The notes below the pieces were generated by a model. It saw only the letters and a list, made by a program, of their open reading frames with translations. It did no database searches and was not told the origin of the DNA. Made by a program: the position numbers and the translations under genes. Below are positions 46,881 through 59,157 of a DNA stretch of 64,000 nt, piece after piece; positions within the stretch are counted from its first letter, which is position 1; each line of letters starts with the position of its first letter. The stretch is from Ancrocorticia sp047501485 (GTDB lineage: Bacteria; Actinomycetota; Actinomycetes; Actinomycetales; Actinomycetaceae), in the NCBI GenBank assembly GCA_047501485.1, contig JAZDRN010000002.1, forward strand, positions 224,136 through 288,135. The letters are read 5' to 3'.

Positions 46881-47500
46881 TGCGAATCTTTGATTGCCTG
46901 GAGAACCAGGATGAGGCCATCGAGGCGGCATTGCGGGCCGTGCGTGCGGGGGACCTGGTGGTCCTTCCCACCGACACCGTGTACGGGGTCGGCGCGGACG
47001 CCTTCTCCCCGAATGCCGTGGACAAGCTGCTGACGGCGAAGGGACGCGGTCGGGACAAGCCCTCACCCGTCCTCGTGGCGAGCATCGACGACGCCGAAAG
47101 ACTGGCCGTCGCGATCCCACCTGCTGCTCGCGCACTCATGGAGGCGTACTGGCCGGGCGCCTTGACCATCGTCTTACCGGCCCGCCCGGAGATCGGTTGG
47201 GATCTGGGGGAGACGAACGGGACTGTCGCGCTACGGATGCCGAACAACCCCATCGCCCTCGAACTGTTGCGAATCGCCGGGCCCCTGGCCGTCTCCAGCG
47301 CCAACCTCACCGCGCAACATCCTGCGGCCACCGTGGCCCAGGCAAACGAGCAGCTGGGGGAGAAGGTTGCCGTGTATCTCGACGGCGGCGAATGCGGCGG
47401 AGGCGTGCCCTCCACTATTGTGATCGTGGGAGAGACTCTCGAGATCGTTCGTCACGGCGCCATAGCGGACGAGGACATCGTCCGTTGCGCCGCCCCCTAG
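46880..47500 (+). CDS. L-threonylcarbamoyladenylate synthase (Sua5/YrdC)
   Basis: A 206-residue YrdC-domain protein that makes threonylcarbamoyl-AMP for the t6A37 modification of tRNA. LVVLPTDTVYGVGADAF and KGRGRDKPSPVLV are the core motifs, followed by YWPGALTIVLPA and PLAVSSANLTAQHPA. It has YrdC length, without the Sua5 C-terminal domain. The start overlaps prmC. Confidence 0.92.
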   Translation: MRIFDCLENQDEAIEAALRAVRAGDLVVLPTDTVYGVGADAFSPNAVDKLLTAKGRGRDKPSPVLVASIDDAERLAVAIPPAARALMEAYWPGALTIVLPARPEIGWDLGETNGTVALRMPNNPIALELLRIAGPLAVSSANLTAQHPAATVAQANEQLGEKVAVYLDGGECGGGVPSTIVIVGETLEIVRHGAIADEDIVRCAAP

Positions 47501-47526
47501 CGCCTCCACAGAACTGAGCTGAGAAT

Positions 47527-48681
47527 TTGCGCGTCTATCTTCTGGTAATGATCCTTGCCGCCGCCATCACCTACCTGATGGTCCCGGTGGTAAGACGCCT
47601 CGCCTTGAACATAGGCGCCGTCAGCCAGATCAGGGCACGAGACGTCCACACGGTTCCCATACCGCGACTGGGCGGGGTGGCCATGTATGTGGGACTGCTG
47701 CTCTCTCTCCTCATCGCCTCCCAGATCCCCTACCTGCACTGGGTCTTCCCCATCGGGTCGGGGGTCTGGGGAGTGCTGATAGGCGCCGGGCTGATGTGCC
47801 TCGTAGGTGCCATCGACGACATCTGGCAGCTGGATTGGTACGCCAAGCTGGCCGGGGAGGTGCTGGCGGCCGGGGTCATGGCCTGGCAGGGGGTGCAGCT
47901 GATCTCCGTGCCGCTCATGGGGCTGACGGTCGGTTCCACCCGTCTATCGTTGTTCGTGACGATTCTGGTGGTGCTCGTCGTCGTCAATGCCGTCAATTTC
48001 ATGGACGGACTGGACGGACTGGCCGCTGGGATCGTCGGCATCGCCGGGCTCGCCTTCTTCGCCTACTCGTATTTTCTCGCGCGTGATGCCAGCCCGGACA
48101 ACTACGCCGCGGTCTCCTCGGTGGTGGTGGCCGCGCTCGTGGGGGTCTGCGCCGGTTTCCTTCCGCACAACTTCCACCCGGCACGGATCTTCATGGGCGA
48201 TTCCGGCGCGCTCATGCTGGGCGTCGTCATCTCCGGCGCGGGCATCCTGGTGACGGGACAGATAGACCCGGCGAATACCTCCGTTGGCCACGCCCTGCCG
48301 GCGTACATGCCGATTCTGGTGCCCGCGGCCGTCGTCCTGCTCCCCCTCATCGATCTGGTGTGGGCCGTTGTGCGAAGGCTTGCACGGGGGCAGAGTCCGT
48401 TCCACGCGGATGCGGGGCACCTGCACCATAGGCTGCTGCGGCGGGGCCACTCGCATTCGGGGGCCGTGCTCGTGCTCTATCTGTGGGCCGCAATCGCCTC
48501 TTTCGGGGGAGTGGGCTTCGTGATCTGGCCTCCGCAGGTCGTGGCGCCCTTCGTGGCCGCCGCCATCCTGGGTGGGCTGCTGCTCACCAGGCGGCAACTG
48601 GAAACGGGAGCCGACAGCGATTCTCGACCGGCAGACGGAACCACCCGTATCCCTGACGACGACGTCATCGGGGACAATTGA
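47527..48681 (+). CDS. Undecaprenyl-phosphate glycosylphosphotransferase (WecA/MraY-like)
   Basis: A 384-residue polytopic membrane enzyme with about eleven hydrophobic segments. It moves a sugar-1-phosphate from a UDP-sugar to a polyprenyl phosphate. Catalytic signatures: VPRLGGVAMY-like PIPRLGGVAMYVG, GAIDDIWQLD, NAVNFMDGLDGLAAG and FMGDSGALMLG, plus DAGHLHHRLLRRGHS. The equivalent mycobacterial gene makes the GlcNAc-P-P-decaprenyl linker of the cell wall; the sugar here is inferred. The start is TTG at 47527, with a weak Shine-Dalgarno. Confidence 0.92.
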   Translation: MRVYLLVMILAAAITYLMVPVVRRLALNIGAVSQIRARDVHTVPIPRLGGVAMYVGLLLSLLIASQIPYLHWVFPIGSGVWGVLIGAGLMCLVGAIDDIWQLDWYAKLAGEVLAAGVMAWQGVQLISVPLMGLTVGSTRLSLFVTILVVLVVVNAVNFMDGLDGLAAGIVGIAGLAFFAYSYFLARDASPDNYAAVSSVVVAALVGVCAGFLPHNFHPARIFMGDSGALMLGVVISGAGILVTGQIDPANTSVGHALPAYMPILVPAAVVLLPLIDLVWAVVRRLARGQSPFHADAGHLHHRLLRRGHSHSGAVLVLYLWAAIASFGGVGFVIWPPQVVAPFVAAAILGGLLLTRRQLETGADSDSRPADGTTRIPDDDVIGDN

Positions 48682-49157
48682 TGACTCGAGGGGAGGATGC
48701 CGTGGCGTCGAGAATGCGACTGAAGGGGCGCCGTCCCGGCGAGCAGCGCAGTGTGGGACAGCTGTTCCGTCTCGTCTTCCTGTGGAGTGTCGTGACGGTC
48801 GGCGGGTCCGGTCTTCTGGCGGGGGCCGTCGCGGCCGCACTGGACGCGCGGGCATATGCGTGGTCCATCGGGATCGCCAGCGCCGCTGTCATCGTCTCGA
48901 ACCTGATCACCGCCGGTTCTGCCGCACGGGATAGTCTCCTGGGCGGCGTGGCGAGTGCGCTGGCGTATGTCGTCAAGATCCTGCTGATCGTCGGCATGGT
49001 GGCGCTGGCGTTACGATACATACCAGCCGATGGCCGTGCGCTCGTCATCTCACTCGTCGTCTGCGAGATTGTTTCTCTCGTCACAATGTGCGTTGTCGTC
49101 ATGTGGGGTGAAGGTCCCGGGTTTGATATCCCAGAACGCGATATGGCCGAAGAATAG
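48681..49157 (+). CDS. AtpI-like membrane protein
   Basis: A 158-residue protein with four hydrophobic segments at about residues 30-52, 58-78, 88-112 and 118-140. In position and topology it matches the AtpI/Rv1303 protein that precedes the ATP synthase genes and may help assemble the c-ring or carry Mg2+. Sequence conservation in this family is low, so the assignment leans on context. It overlaps the upstream gene (TGATG). Confidence 0.78.
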   Translation: MTRGEDAVASRMRLKGRRPGEQRSVGQLFRLVFLWSVVTVGGSGLLAGAVAAALDARAYAWSIGIASAAVIVSNLITAGSAARDSLLGGVASALAYVVKILLIVGMVALALRYIPADGRALVISLVVCEIVSLVTMCVVVMWGEGPGFDIPERDMAEE

Positions 49158-49321
49158 GGGTAAAAAGCCTCCAAAATGCCACGGTACCGCCGTATGCGAG
49201 AGTATGCATAGAATTCGACAGGGTTCCCGGTGGTTTCAGAATCTCGGTATGATGGCCTGGTACCCGAGGAACGTTGCCGCTCCTCACGCTGAAACCACCA
49301 CGATACGTACGGAGGATGGGC

Positions 49322-50143
49322 TTGTCGCTCACATTCCCCGCCGCCGCGGCTGCGTCGGTACTAGCTGCTGGTGACGATCTATGGCACGTTCCCGGTTTGG
49401 AAGAGTTCTTCCCGGAACCGTTCCTTTTCGAGGGCACCCCCTTTGAGATCAATCGCCTCATCCTCGTTCGTCTCATCGCCGTCTTGGCGATCGTGGTGAT
49501 TTTCGGCCTCTATGCCAGGCGCGCGAAGTTGGTGCCGGGTAGGGCGCAGGCCGGCGTCGAATTCCTCATGGACTTCGTGCGCAAGCAGATCGGTCACGAG
49601 ATCATCGGCGAGGAGAAGGCGGATCGCTATCTTCCGCTGCTCGCCACTCTCTTCTTCGGCGTTCTCTTCATGAACATCACCGGAGTCATACCGGGGCTGC
49701 AGATCGCCGCGACCTCCGTTATCGGAATGCCACTCGTCTACGCTCTCGTGGCCTACGTGGGATTCATCGTCGCGGGAATCAAGGCCCAGGGAGCGGGGCA
49801 CTTCTTCAGGAATCAGCTCATGCCTCCCGGCATGCCCAAGATTCTCTACGTCCTGATGGTGCCGATCGAGTTCCTCTCGACGTTCATCATCCGTCCTGCC
49901 ACGCTCACGATCCGACTTCTCGCCAACATGGTGGCGGGGCATATCATCCTCGTGCTGTGCTTCGTGGGCACGCACTACCTCTACCTGGGTATGAGTGGTT
50001 TGCTCGGAATCGGACTGGGGTCATTGACTCTGCTGGCGGGTATGGCCTTCGTGGCCTTCGAGATTTTCATCGCCTGCCTGCAGGCGTACATTTTTGCCCT
50101 TCTGTCAGCGGTCTACATCTCGCTGTCCATCGAAGAGCACTGA
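49322..50143 (+). CDS. atpB: ATP synthase subunit a
   Basis: The Fo subunit a, about 273 residues with five to six membrane helices, forming the proton half-channels against the c-ring. The essential arginine is in TLTIRLLANMVAGHI near residue 203. LQAYIFALLSAVYI is the conserved last helix. The start is set by GGAGG at 49311-49315: it abuts the ATG at 49316 but lies six bases before TTG 49322, which is therefore preferred. A TTG at 49274 is a longer alternative. Confidence 0.93.
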   Translation: MSLTFPAAAAASVLAAGDDLWHVPGLEEFFPEPFLFEGTPFEINRLILVRLIAVLAIVVIFGLYARRAKLVPGRAQAGVEFLMDFVRKQIGHEIIGEEKADRYLPLLATLFFGVLFMNITGVIPGLQIAATSVIGMPLVYALVAYVGFIVAGIKAQGAGHFFRNQLMPPGMPKILYVLMVPIEFLSTFIIRPATLTIRLLANMVAGHIILVLCFVGTHYLYLGMSGLLGIGLGSLTLLAGMAFVAFEIFIACLQAYIFALLSAVYISLSIEEH

Positions 50144-50176
50144 TTCTCCACAACCAACAACAAAGGAAGAACCAAT

Positions 50177-50389
50177 ATGATCGTCGGCAATATCGCAACC
50201 ATCGGTTACGGCCTCGCCACCCTTGGACCTGGTATTGGCATCGGCATTCTTGCCGCCAAGACCCAGGAAGCGACCGCTCGTCAGCCCGAAGTCAAGAGCT
50301 TCCTGCGCGTCAACATGCTGATCTCGGCTGCATTCGTTGAGGCCCTTGGCCTGATCGGCTTCGTGGCTGGACTCGTATTCGGGGCATGA
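50177..50389 (+). CDS. atpE: ATP synthase subunit c
   Basis: A 70-residue hairpin of two membrane helices forming the rotating c-ring. GPGIGIGILAAKTQEATARQ has the Gly-rich first helix and the polar RQPE loop. The proton-carrying carboxylate is Glu in SAAFVEALGLIGF near residue 55. The strong AAAGGAAG precedes it, as expected for the most abundant subunit. Confidence 0.96.
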   Translation: MIVGNIATIGYGLATLGPGIGIGILAAKTQEATARQPEVKSFLRVNMLISAAFVEALGLIGFVAGLVFGA

Positions 50390-50952
50390 TGGCTGGCAAC
50401 ATTCTGGCTGCCGAGGGCGGGCAGAACCTGCTGCTTCCGGCTCCGGCTGATCTGATCTGGGGCTCCATAGCCTTCGTGGTCGTCGCCTTCGTCATCTACA
50501 AGATGGCGTGGCCCACTTTCGTCGGGCTTCTTGACGAGCGCCGGACGAAGATCGAGGATGGGCTCTCCGCCGCGGCCAAGGCCAAGGAAGAGATGGCCCG
50601 CGACCGCGAGAACCTGGCTGAGGAAGTGAACGAGGCGCACCGCGAGGCCGCCCACATTCGCAACCAGGCCAAGGTCAACGCCGCGGATATCGTGGACCAA
50701 GCCAAGAAGGACGCTGTTCAAGGCGCAGCGCGGATCTCCGAGACCGCGCATCAGCAGATCGAAGCCGACGCCGTGGCCGCCAAGCGCGCTCTGCGTTCGG
50801 ACGTCGGATCGCTCGCCGTTGAACTCGCCGAGAAGATCGTGGGTGCGCAGGCACTCGATCCGAAGGTGTCGGCCGGGATCGTGGATCGTTTCCTTGACGA
50901 ACTGGAGCAGCAGAACGTTGCTCCGGTGGCCGTCCAGTCCGAGGAGGGCTAA
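50386..50952 (+). CDS. atpF: ATP synthase subunit b
   Basis: A 188-residue stator stalk subunit. One membrane helix at about residues 23-42 (LIWGSIAFVVVAFVIYKMAW) is followed by a long charged coiled coil. The start ATGATG overlaps the atpE stop by 4 bases. The end overlaps atpH (TAATG). Confidence 0.95.
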   Translation: MMAGNILAAEGGQNLLLPAPADLIWGSIAFVVVAFVIYKMAWPTFVGLLDERRTKIEDGLSAAAKAKEEMARDRENLAEEVNEAHREAAHIRNQAKVNAADIVDQAKKDAVQGAARISETAHQQIEADAVAAKRALRSDVGSLAVELAEKIVGAQALDPKVSAGIVDRFLDELEQQNVAPVAVQSEEG

Positions 50953-51764
50953 TGCGTTCGAGCAGTGCTGGAACTCTCGCGAGGACCCAGGAGAGCTGGG
51001 AGGCGCTTCTGCGCGAGCACCCGGGTGAGGAACTCGCCCTGAGTGGCGAGATCTTCGCGGTCGCCAACACCGTTGCTTCCCAGCGGGGCCTGGCGCGGGC
51101 GTTGACTGATCCCTCTCGTGAGGATGCGGATCGGGTAGCCCTGGTACGCGGAGTCTTCTCTCGGGCGGTCTCCGGCGAGGTCCTCGATCTCCTCAGCGGT
51201 CTGGCCCGCGACCGCTGGTCCAAGGACAGCGATCTGACCACGGCGCTCGGCGAGCTCGCCGCGCAGACCATTCTGGTGGGAGTGCAGCGCCAGGGAAGCC
51301 TGGACCTGGCGGAGGAGCAGCTCTATCGCACTGTTCGTATCCTGCGGGACAATCGCAATCTGCGCGTCTCGTTGGCGGACCGGGCGCACCCGGTCGAAAC
51401 GCGCCGCGCTTTGGCGCAGCGCGTCTTCTCCGGTTCCGAACCCGCCGTGCGTCTCCTGATAGAGCGCGCCGTGGAATTGGCTCCGGCTCAGCCGTTGATC
51501 CGGACCCTCTCCCACTTCATCGACCTCGCCGCCGAGCGAGCCAATCGCCTGGTGGCCTCGGTGACGGTTGCGGTTCCCCTGACCCAGGGTCAGGAAGAAC
51601 GACTCACACGCATCCTCTCGGAGCGCTATGGTCGGGAAGTGAACGTGCACAGTGCGATCGACACCTCGATCATCGGCGGCCTCCGCATCCGAGTGGGAGA
51701 AGAGGTCATCGATGGAACTCTCGCTGCGAGAATCAAAGAGGTGCGCCAGGCGCTGGGCTCCTGA
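50952..51764 (+). CDS. atpH: ATP synthase subunit delta
   Basis: A 270-residue stator protein linking the b stalk to the top of F1. The N-terminal helical domain and the C-terminal signature ALVSVTVAVPLTQ-like VASVTVAVPLTQGQEERL with IDTSIIGGLRIRVGEEVIDG are clear. It is longer than the E. coli protein (about 177 residues), as usual for actinobacteria, but is not fused to a b-type domain as in mycobacteria. Confidence 0.94.
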   Translation: MRSSSAGTLARTQESWEALLREHPGEELALSGEIFAVANTVASQRGLARALTDPSREDADRVALVRGVFSRAVSGEVLDLLSGLARDRWSKDSDLTTALGELAAQTILVGVQRQGSLDLAEEQLYRTVRILRDNRNLRVSLADRAHPVETRRALAQRVFSGSEPAVRLLIERAVELAPAQPLIRTLSHFIDLAAERANRLVASVTVAVPLTQGQEERLTRILSERYGREVNVHSAIDTSIIGGLRIRVGEEVIDGTLAARIKEVRQALGS

Positions 51765-51877
51765 GCTCGGAACACGCCTGCGTGAGACCGAACGTTGACA
51801 GCACAAGAATATAGACATCTTCCGGACGAGGGCCGGTTACCACAAGTGGCGAGAGCCGTTGAATGAAGGAATGAGGA

Positions 51878-53503
<1,626 letters not shown>

Positions 53504-53505
53504 CA

Positions 53506-54444
53506 GTGGCTGGCGCACAGAGAATCTTCAAGGAGAAGATCAGGGCTACGGGGACCCTGGAAAAGGTTTTCCGGGCCATGGAGCTCATTGCGGCTTCGCG
53601 TATCGGCAAGGCGCGGGAGCTCGCCCAGTCGCTCGACCCTTACACGCGTCTTCTCACGCAGTCGATTGCCACAGTCGCCGCACACACGAGTGATACGGAC
53701 CATCCGCTCCTCGCCACGCGCGAGGACACGAACCGGGTGGGCGTGCTCGTGGTCACCTCCGACCGCGGAATGGCGGGAGCCTACTCGGCTTCCGTTCTGC
53801 GCGAGGCGGACCGCTTCATGCAGGACCTGCGCGAGGAGGGACGGGAACCGGTGCTGTTCGTGTCCGGGCGGCGCGGTGAATCCCATTACCGCTTCCGTGG
53901 CGTCGACGTCGAGCGGACGTGGACAGGCGAATCCGACAAGCCGAGCCAGGAGATGGCCGCGAACATCGCCAAGACACTGCTGGAGCGCTTCCTCGCTCCT
54001 GCCGACGAGGGAGGGATCGCAGAGCTCCACGTGGTGTTCACGCGATTCGAATCCATGGTGCGGCAGGTAGTGCAGGTGCGCCACATGCTCCCGATGGTGA
54101 TCGTGGATACGGACGAGCCGATCGCGGATCACACCGCCGAACCCGACGAGCTGGGCGAATACCCGATTGGGATGCGACCGGTCTACGAGTTCGAGCCGTC
54201 GCAGAAGGCGGTCTTCGATCGCCTTCTGCCGTTGTACGTGCGCAACCGTATCGCCAACGTCCTAGCCATGTCCGCCGCCTCCGAGCTGGCCGCGCGCCAG
54301 CAGGCGATGCATTCGGCCACGGAGAACGCGCAGCAACTCATTCAGGACTACACCCGTAAGGCGAACAATGCTCGTCAGGCGGAGATCACCACCGAAATCA
54401 CGGAGATTGTTTCCGGCGCCGACGCCCTCAAGCAGGACGTCTAG
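53506..54444 (+). CDS. atpG: ATP synthase subunit gamma
   Basis: A 312-residue central-shaft subunit. The N-terminal helix RIFKEKIRATGTLEKVFRAM and the C-terminal helix SATENAQQLIQDYTRKANNA form the rotating coiled coil. VTSDRGMAGAYSASVLREA is the conserved middle part. The start is GTG, two bases after atpA. Confidence 0.95.
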   Translation: MAGAQRIFKEKIRATGTLEKVFRAMELIAASRIGKARELAQSLDPYTRLLTQSIATVAAHTSDTDHPLLATREDTNRVGVLVVTSDRGMAGAYSASVLREADRFMQDLREEGREPVLFVSGRRGESHYRFRGVDVERTWTGESDKPSQEMAANIAKTLLERFLAPADEGGIAELHVVFTRFESMVRQVVQVRHMLPMVIVDTDEPIADHTAEPDELGEYPIGMRPVYEFEPSQKAVFDRLLPLYVRNRIANVLAMSAASELAARQQAMHSATENAQQLIQDYTRKANNARQAEITTEITEIVSGADALKQDV

Positions 54445-54471
54445 GCCGCAATACGCAAGGAAGTAAAGAAC

Positions 54472-55934
<1,463 letters not shown>

Positions 55935-55935
<1 letters not shown>

Positions 55936-56207
55936 TGATCGTCGAGATCGTGCAGCCACGTGGCCTCGTCTGGACTGGCGAGGCCACGCAGGTGCGCCTG
56001 CCGGCCTTCGACGGCGAGATGGGCATCCTGCCCGGACACACCCCGATCCTGTCCATTCTCCAGCCCGGTCACCTGTACATTTCCCAGGAGGGCAGGCAGG
56101 ACATCCAGTACGAGGTCACGGAGGGCTTCGTGACCGTGGACGAGGACCACATCTACGTCGTCGTCGACTCCGCGGTGCGCTCCGATTCCGAGTCTGCCGG
56201 TCTTTAG
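55935..56207 (+). CDS. atpC: ATP synthase subunit epsilon
   Basis: A 90-residue subunit at the base of the shaft. The beta-sandwich carries MIVEIVQPRGLVWTGEATQV and the conserved GEMGILPGHTPILSIL. It lacks the C-terminal inhibitory helical hairpin of E. coli epsilon (about 138 residues), being a short form. The ATG at 55935 overlaps the atpD stop; it closes the operon. Confidence 0.94.
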
Positions 56208-56236
56208 CTTCGGTTCGGGGGAGAAGGTGGCGATCC

Positions 56237-56647
56237 TTGCACGGTGATGTTCTTGTTCGTTGGGCACTCATCGTGGCCGCCATCGGTCTCATCCTCGCGA
56301 TCGGGCTGACGGTACGCTTCCTGGTCCTCGTGCGCATTCCCGGCGCTCTGCACTGCACGATGCGCCGACCGGATCGTAAATGGCGCACGGGAATCCTGCT
56401 GCTCGGGCTCAACGATCTGCAGTGGTATCGATCGCGTTCGCTGCGCCTGCGCCCCCAGCGGGTCATCGCCCGCGAGGATTTCGCGATCGTCTCGCACCGT
56501 TTCTCCTCGGACGATCCGAACACCACCATCATCAAAGTGACCGACGACGGCGAGCCCCTGGTCATTGCCATGAACGCCGGCTCGTTCGCGGGATTGGTCT
56601 CCTGGATCGACTCCGCACCGCCGGGAGTCGGGAGTGTGGGCTACTGA
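56237..56647 (+). CDS. DUF2550 family membrane protein
   Basis: A 136-residue protein with one N-terminal membrane helix at about residues 8-30 (LIVAAIGLILAIGLTVRFLV) and a cytoplasmic domain with GILLLGLNDLQWYRSRSLRL and ending ITFLSW-like LVSWIDS. It matches the Rv1312 protein that follows atpC in mycobacteria. Function unknown. The start is TTG at 56237, with GAGAAGGTGG upstream. Confidence 0.82.
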   Translation: MHGDVLVRWALIVAAIGLILAIGLTVRFLVLVRIPGALHCTMRRPDRKWRTGILLLGLNDLQWYRSRSLRLRPQRVIAREDFAIVSHRFSSDDPNTTIIKVTDDGEPLVIAMNAGSFAGLVSWIDSAPPGVGSVGY

Positions 56648-56657
56648 GAGCTTCGGG

Positions 56658-56663
56658 TAAGGT
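56658..56663 (+). promoter_or_regulatory. -10-like TAAGGT box 8 bases before the nucS GTG
   Basis: A TANNNT box, eight bases and GTG, with no Shine-Dalgarno between. It suggests a separate leaderless transcript for nucS within the operon. Confidence 0.4.
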
Positions 56664-56671
56664 GTTCTGCT

Positions 56672-57367
56672 GTGCGTACCGTCTTTGCTGAATGTTCCGT
56701 CGAATACTCGGGTCGCCTCGACGCTCACCTGGAGCTGGCCACCCGATTGCTTATGGTCAAGGCGGATGGCTCCGTCCTGATTCACTCGGACGGGGGATCC
56801 TACAAACCTCTGAACTGGATGAGCCCGCCCTGTTCGATGCGGGTCCGTGAGCCTGACGAGGAAGAGGCGGAGGCCGGGGTGAGCGAGGTATGGGAGATAA
56901 CCCACGCCAAGCTCAACGACATGCTCATCATCAGGCTTTTCACGATCATCGGCGATTACAGCCACGATCTGGGGCTGGAGCCGGGCCTGGTGAAGGACGG
57001 GGTGGAGGCGCATTTGCAGGCCCTCCTCGCCGAACAGGTGGACCGCCTGGGCACCGGCATGAGTCTTGTGCGCCGCGAGTATCCCACCCCGATCGGACCC
57101 GTCGACCTGATGACGCGTGACCGCGACGGAGGATACATTGCCGTGGAAGTGAAGCGTCGCGGCGAGATCGACGGCGTCGAGCAGCTGACCCGCTACCTGG
57201 AACTGCTGGGCCGCGATCCACTGCTGCAACCGCTGCGGGGAGTGTTCGCCGCGCAGATCATCAAGCCACAGGCCCGCGTGCTTGCCGAAGATCGAGGCAT
57301 CGAGTGCGTTATCCTCGACTATGACGAAATGCGTGGCTTGGACAACCCTGAGGATCGTCTCTTCTGA
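56672..57367 (+). CDS. nucS: Endonuclease NucS (mismatch-specific, EndoMS)
   Basis: A 231-residue RecB-like nuclease that carries out the non-canonical mismatch repair of actinobacteria lacking MutS/MutL. The N-terminal binding domain begins MRTVFAECSVEYSGRL. The C-terminal nuclease core has GPVDLMTRDRDGGYIAVEVK (D...E-x-K), then EQLTRYLELL. It cuts both strands at G-T, G-G or T-T mismatches with the help of the beta clamp. The conserved position after DUF2550 supports orthology. The start is GTG. Confidence 0.95.
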   Translation: MRTVFAECSVEYSGRLDAHLELATRLLMVKADGSVLIHSDGGSYKPLNWMSPPCSMRVREPDEEEAEAGVSEVWEITHAKLNDMLIIRLFTIIGDYSHDLGLEPGLVKDGVEAHLQALLAEQVDRLGTGMSLVRREYPTPIGPVDLMTRDRDGGYIAVEVKRRGEIDGVEQLTRYLELLGRDPLLQPLRGVFAAQIIKPQARVLAEDRGIECVILDYDEMRGLDNPEDRLF

Positions 57368-57401
57368 GGAACCCGCCGCGCACTGAGCCAAGGAGAACCC
57401 C

Positions 57402-58565
57402 ATGGAAGCTGTGCGCGGGAGAGTCGTTGTACCGGGAGAGCTGCTCGAAGATGCCGTCGTGGAATGGGACGGCGAGACGCTCAGTTACGTCGGCGCGCCG
57501 CGTCCGGGCGATAGCGAGGAACGAGAAGCCGGATATATTCTGCCCGGTCTCATCGATCTGCACAGTCACGGCGGGGGCGGCTCCTCTTTTCCCGATGCCA
57601 CCTCGTTGGACGAGGTGGCTCGTGCCAGCGCGGAGCACAGGAGGCAGGGAACAACAGTCCTCTGCGCGACGGCCAGTACCATGGAGCTGGAACGGATGGA
57701 GTTCGTTCTCGGCCTGCTGGCCGACGGTTGCGAACAGGACCTGATCGAATGCATCGAGGTCGAGGGGCCGTTCCTCTCCCGGGAGCGCTGTGGAGCGCAG
57801 AATCCCATCTATCTCAGGGCTCCCGACATCGAGGTGGCGGATCGCCTGATAGACGCCGCCCGCGGGCACGCCTGGTCGATGGCGGTCGCTCCCGAGTTGG
57901 AGGGCGCCAGTGAGCTGGTGGAGCATCTGGCCGCCAGGGGTGTGGTGCCGGCATGGGCTCACACCAACGCGGACAGCACCACGGCGCGGCGGCTCAACGA
58001 GGTCGCCGTGAACGCGCTGCGTCGCCACGGCAAGGCCGCGACGGACAAACCTGTGGCCACGCATCTCTTCAACGCGATGCGTGAGCTCAGTCATCGGGCT
58101 CCAGGGCCGGTCATCGAATACCTTTCCGCCGGGCGGCGCGGATGCGCGGTGGTGGAACTCATCGCCGACGGCGTCCATCTGTCCAACGATCTGGTTCGCG
58201 ACGTCGTCGAGATACTCGGCACGGAACCGATCGTGCTCATCACCGATTCCATGGCGGCGGCGGGGATGCCCGACGGCACTTATGAATTGGGTGGTCTGCT
58301 TGTCCATGTCACCAATGGCGTGGCTCGGTTGCGCGGAGGCAACCTCGCCGGCGGGACAAGCCGATTGATCGACATCGTGCGCAATTGCGTGAACGGAGGA
58401 GTTCCGTTGGCGGACGCCGTGGCGATGGCCAGTACCACCCCGGCTTCCGTGCTGGGGCGCACCGATGTGGGGGCGCTTCAGGCCGGGCGCCGGGCCGACG
58501 TCGTCGTCGCCAACGAGGCGTTGTACGTGGAGCGGGTATACCGCCGCGGGCAGCTCGTCAGCTGA
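57402..58565 (+). CDS. nagA: N-acetylglucosamine-6-phosphate deacetylase
   Basis: A 387-residue amidohydrolase that converts GlcNAc-6-P to GlcN-6-P and acetate, in amino-sugar recycling. Metal-site motifs: LIDLHSHGGGGSSFPD near residue 50, VEGPFLS near 122 and TDSMAAAGMPDG near 280; the C-terminal LGRTDVGALQAGRRADVVV is typical. The first metal-site motif reads HSH rather than the commoner HxH-G variant HGH. AAGGAGAACCCC precedes the ATG. Confidence 0.92.
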   Translation: MEAVRGRVVVPGELLEDAVVEWDGETLSYVGAPRPGDSEEREAGYILPGLIDLHSHGGGGSSFPDATSLDEVARASAEHRRQGTTVLCATASTMELERMEFVLGLLADGCEQDLIECIEVEGPFLSRERCGAQNPIYLRAPDIEVADRLIDAARGHAWSMAVAPELEGASELVEHLAARGVVPAWAHTNADSTTARRLNEVAVNALRRHGKAATDKPVATHLFNAMRELSHRAPGPVIEYLSAGRRGCAVVELIADGVHLSNDLVRDVVEILGTEPIVLITDSMAAAGMPDGTYELGGLLVHVTNGVARLRGGNLAGGTSRLIDIVRNCVNGGVPLADAVAMASTTPASVLGRTDVGALQAGRRADVVVANEALYVERVYRRGQLVS

Positions 58566-58705
58566 GCGTGCCCGGGGCGGGAAGCGGGAGGCGAGGCGCC
58601 ATGCGGGGCGAGGCGCGGCGGTGGCCGGAACGCCGCGCGGCACGCAGCTGTGTGATGAGCAATAGAGGCTCGAAGCGCTCGCGGCGGTGGCGATACCCTT
58701 GAAGG

Positions 58706-58990
58706 GTGCGCCGCTCGAAGAAATACTCCCGTCCTGTCCGCCCCCTCAACATGGGGATGGCCATGGGCGGTATGCGGCGCGAAGAGGGTGCCAACGGAGC
58801 GCAGTACAACGTGCGCCACATCCCCGCCGCCGCGAAGGAATATCTCTGCCCCGGCTGCAACGGAGTGATTCTCGTGGGCGAGGCGCATGAGGTGGCCTGG
58901 ACCGAGGACACCATCTGGGGAGCGCAGTACGGGCAGGATTCGCGCAGGCACTGGCACACGGCGTGCTGGAAGCACCGCGGTAGGCGCTGA
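58706..58990 (+). CDS. Small Cys/His-rich conserved actinobacterial protein
   Basis: A 94-residue protein. The N-terminus is basic. AAKEYLCPGCNGVILVGE gives a CxxC knuckle, and RRHWHTACWKHRGR gives His/Cys ligands, so a single zinc site resembling a minimal HNH or ribbon is likely. Homologues are often labelled ATP/GTP-binding proteins without evidence. The GTG at 58706 is uncertain; ATG 58751 is an alternative. The stop lies inside the first unit of a tandem repeat. Confidence 0.7.
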   Translation: MRRSKKYSRPVRPLNMGMAMGGMRREEGANGAQYNVRHIPAAAKEYLCPGCNGVILVGEAHEVAWTEDTIWGAQYGQDSRRHWHTACWKHRGRR

Positions 58991-59052
58991 GCCGCGCTCT
59001 CGGGAGGCGCTGAGCCGCGCTCTCGGGAGGCGCTGAGCCGCGCTCTCGGGAG
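58984..59052 (+). repeat. Three exact 23-bp tandem repeats over a stop codon
   Basis: The unit starts GCGCTGAGCC and ends CTCGGGAG, and is repeated at 58984, 59007 and 59030 without mismatch. Each contains a TGA. The first TGA is the stop of the preceding gene, so expansion does not alter the protein. Confidence 0.9.
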
Positions 59053-59157
59053 GTGAAGTCAAGGGTTTGTGCACGAAGTACACCGTTAGAAGCGCGACCT
59101 CGTGTGCAAAGGGTGTATCTCGATGGATGGGGCCGCGGCACCGATGGTCGGCACTCC

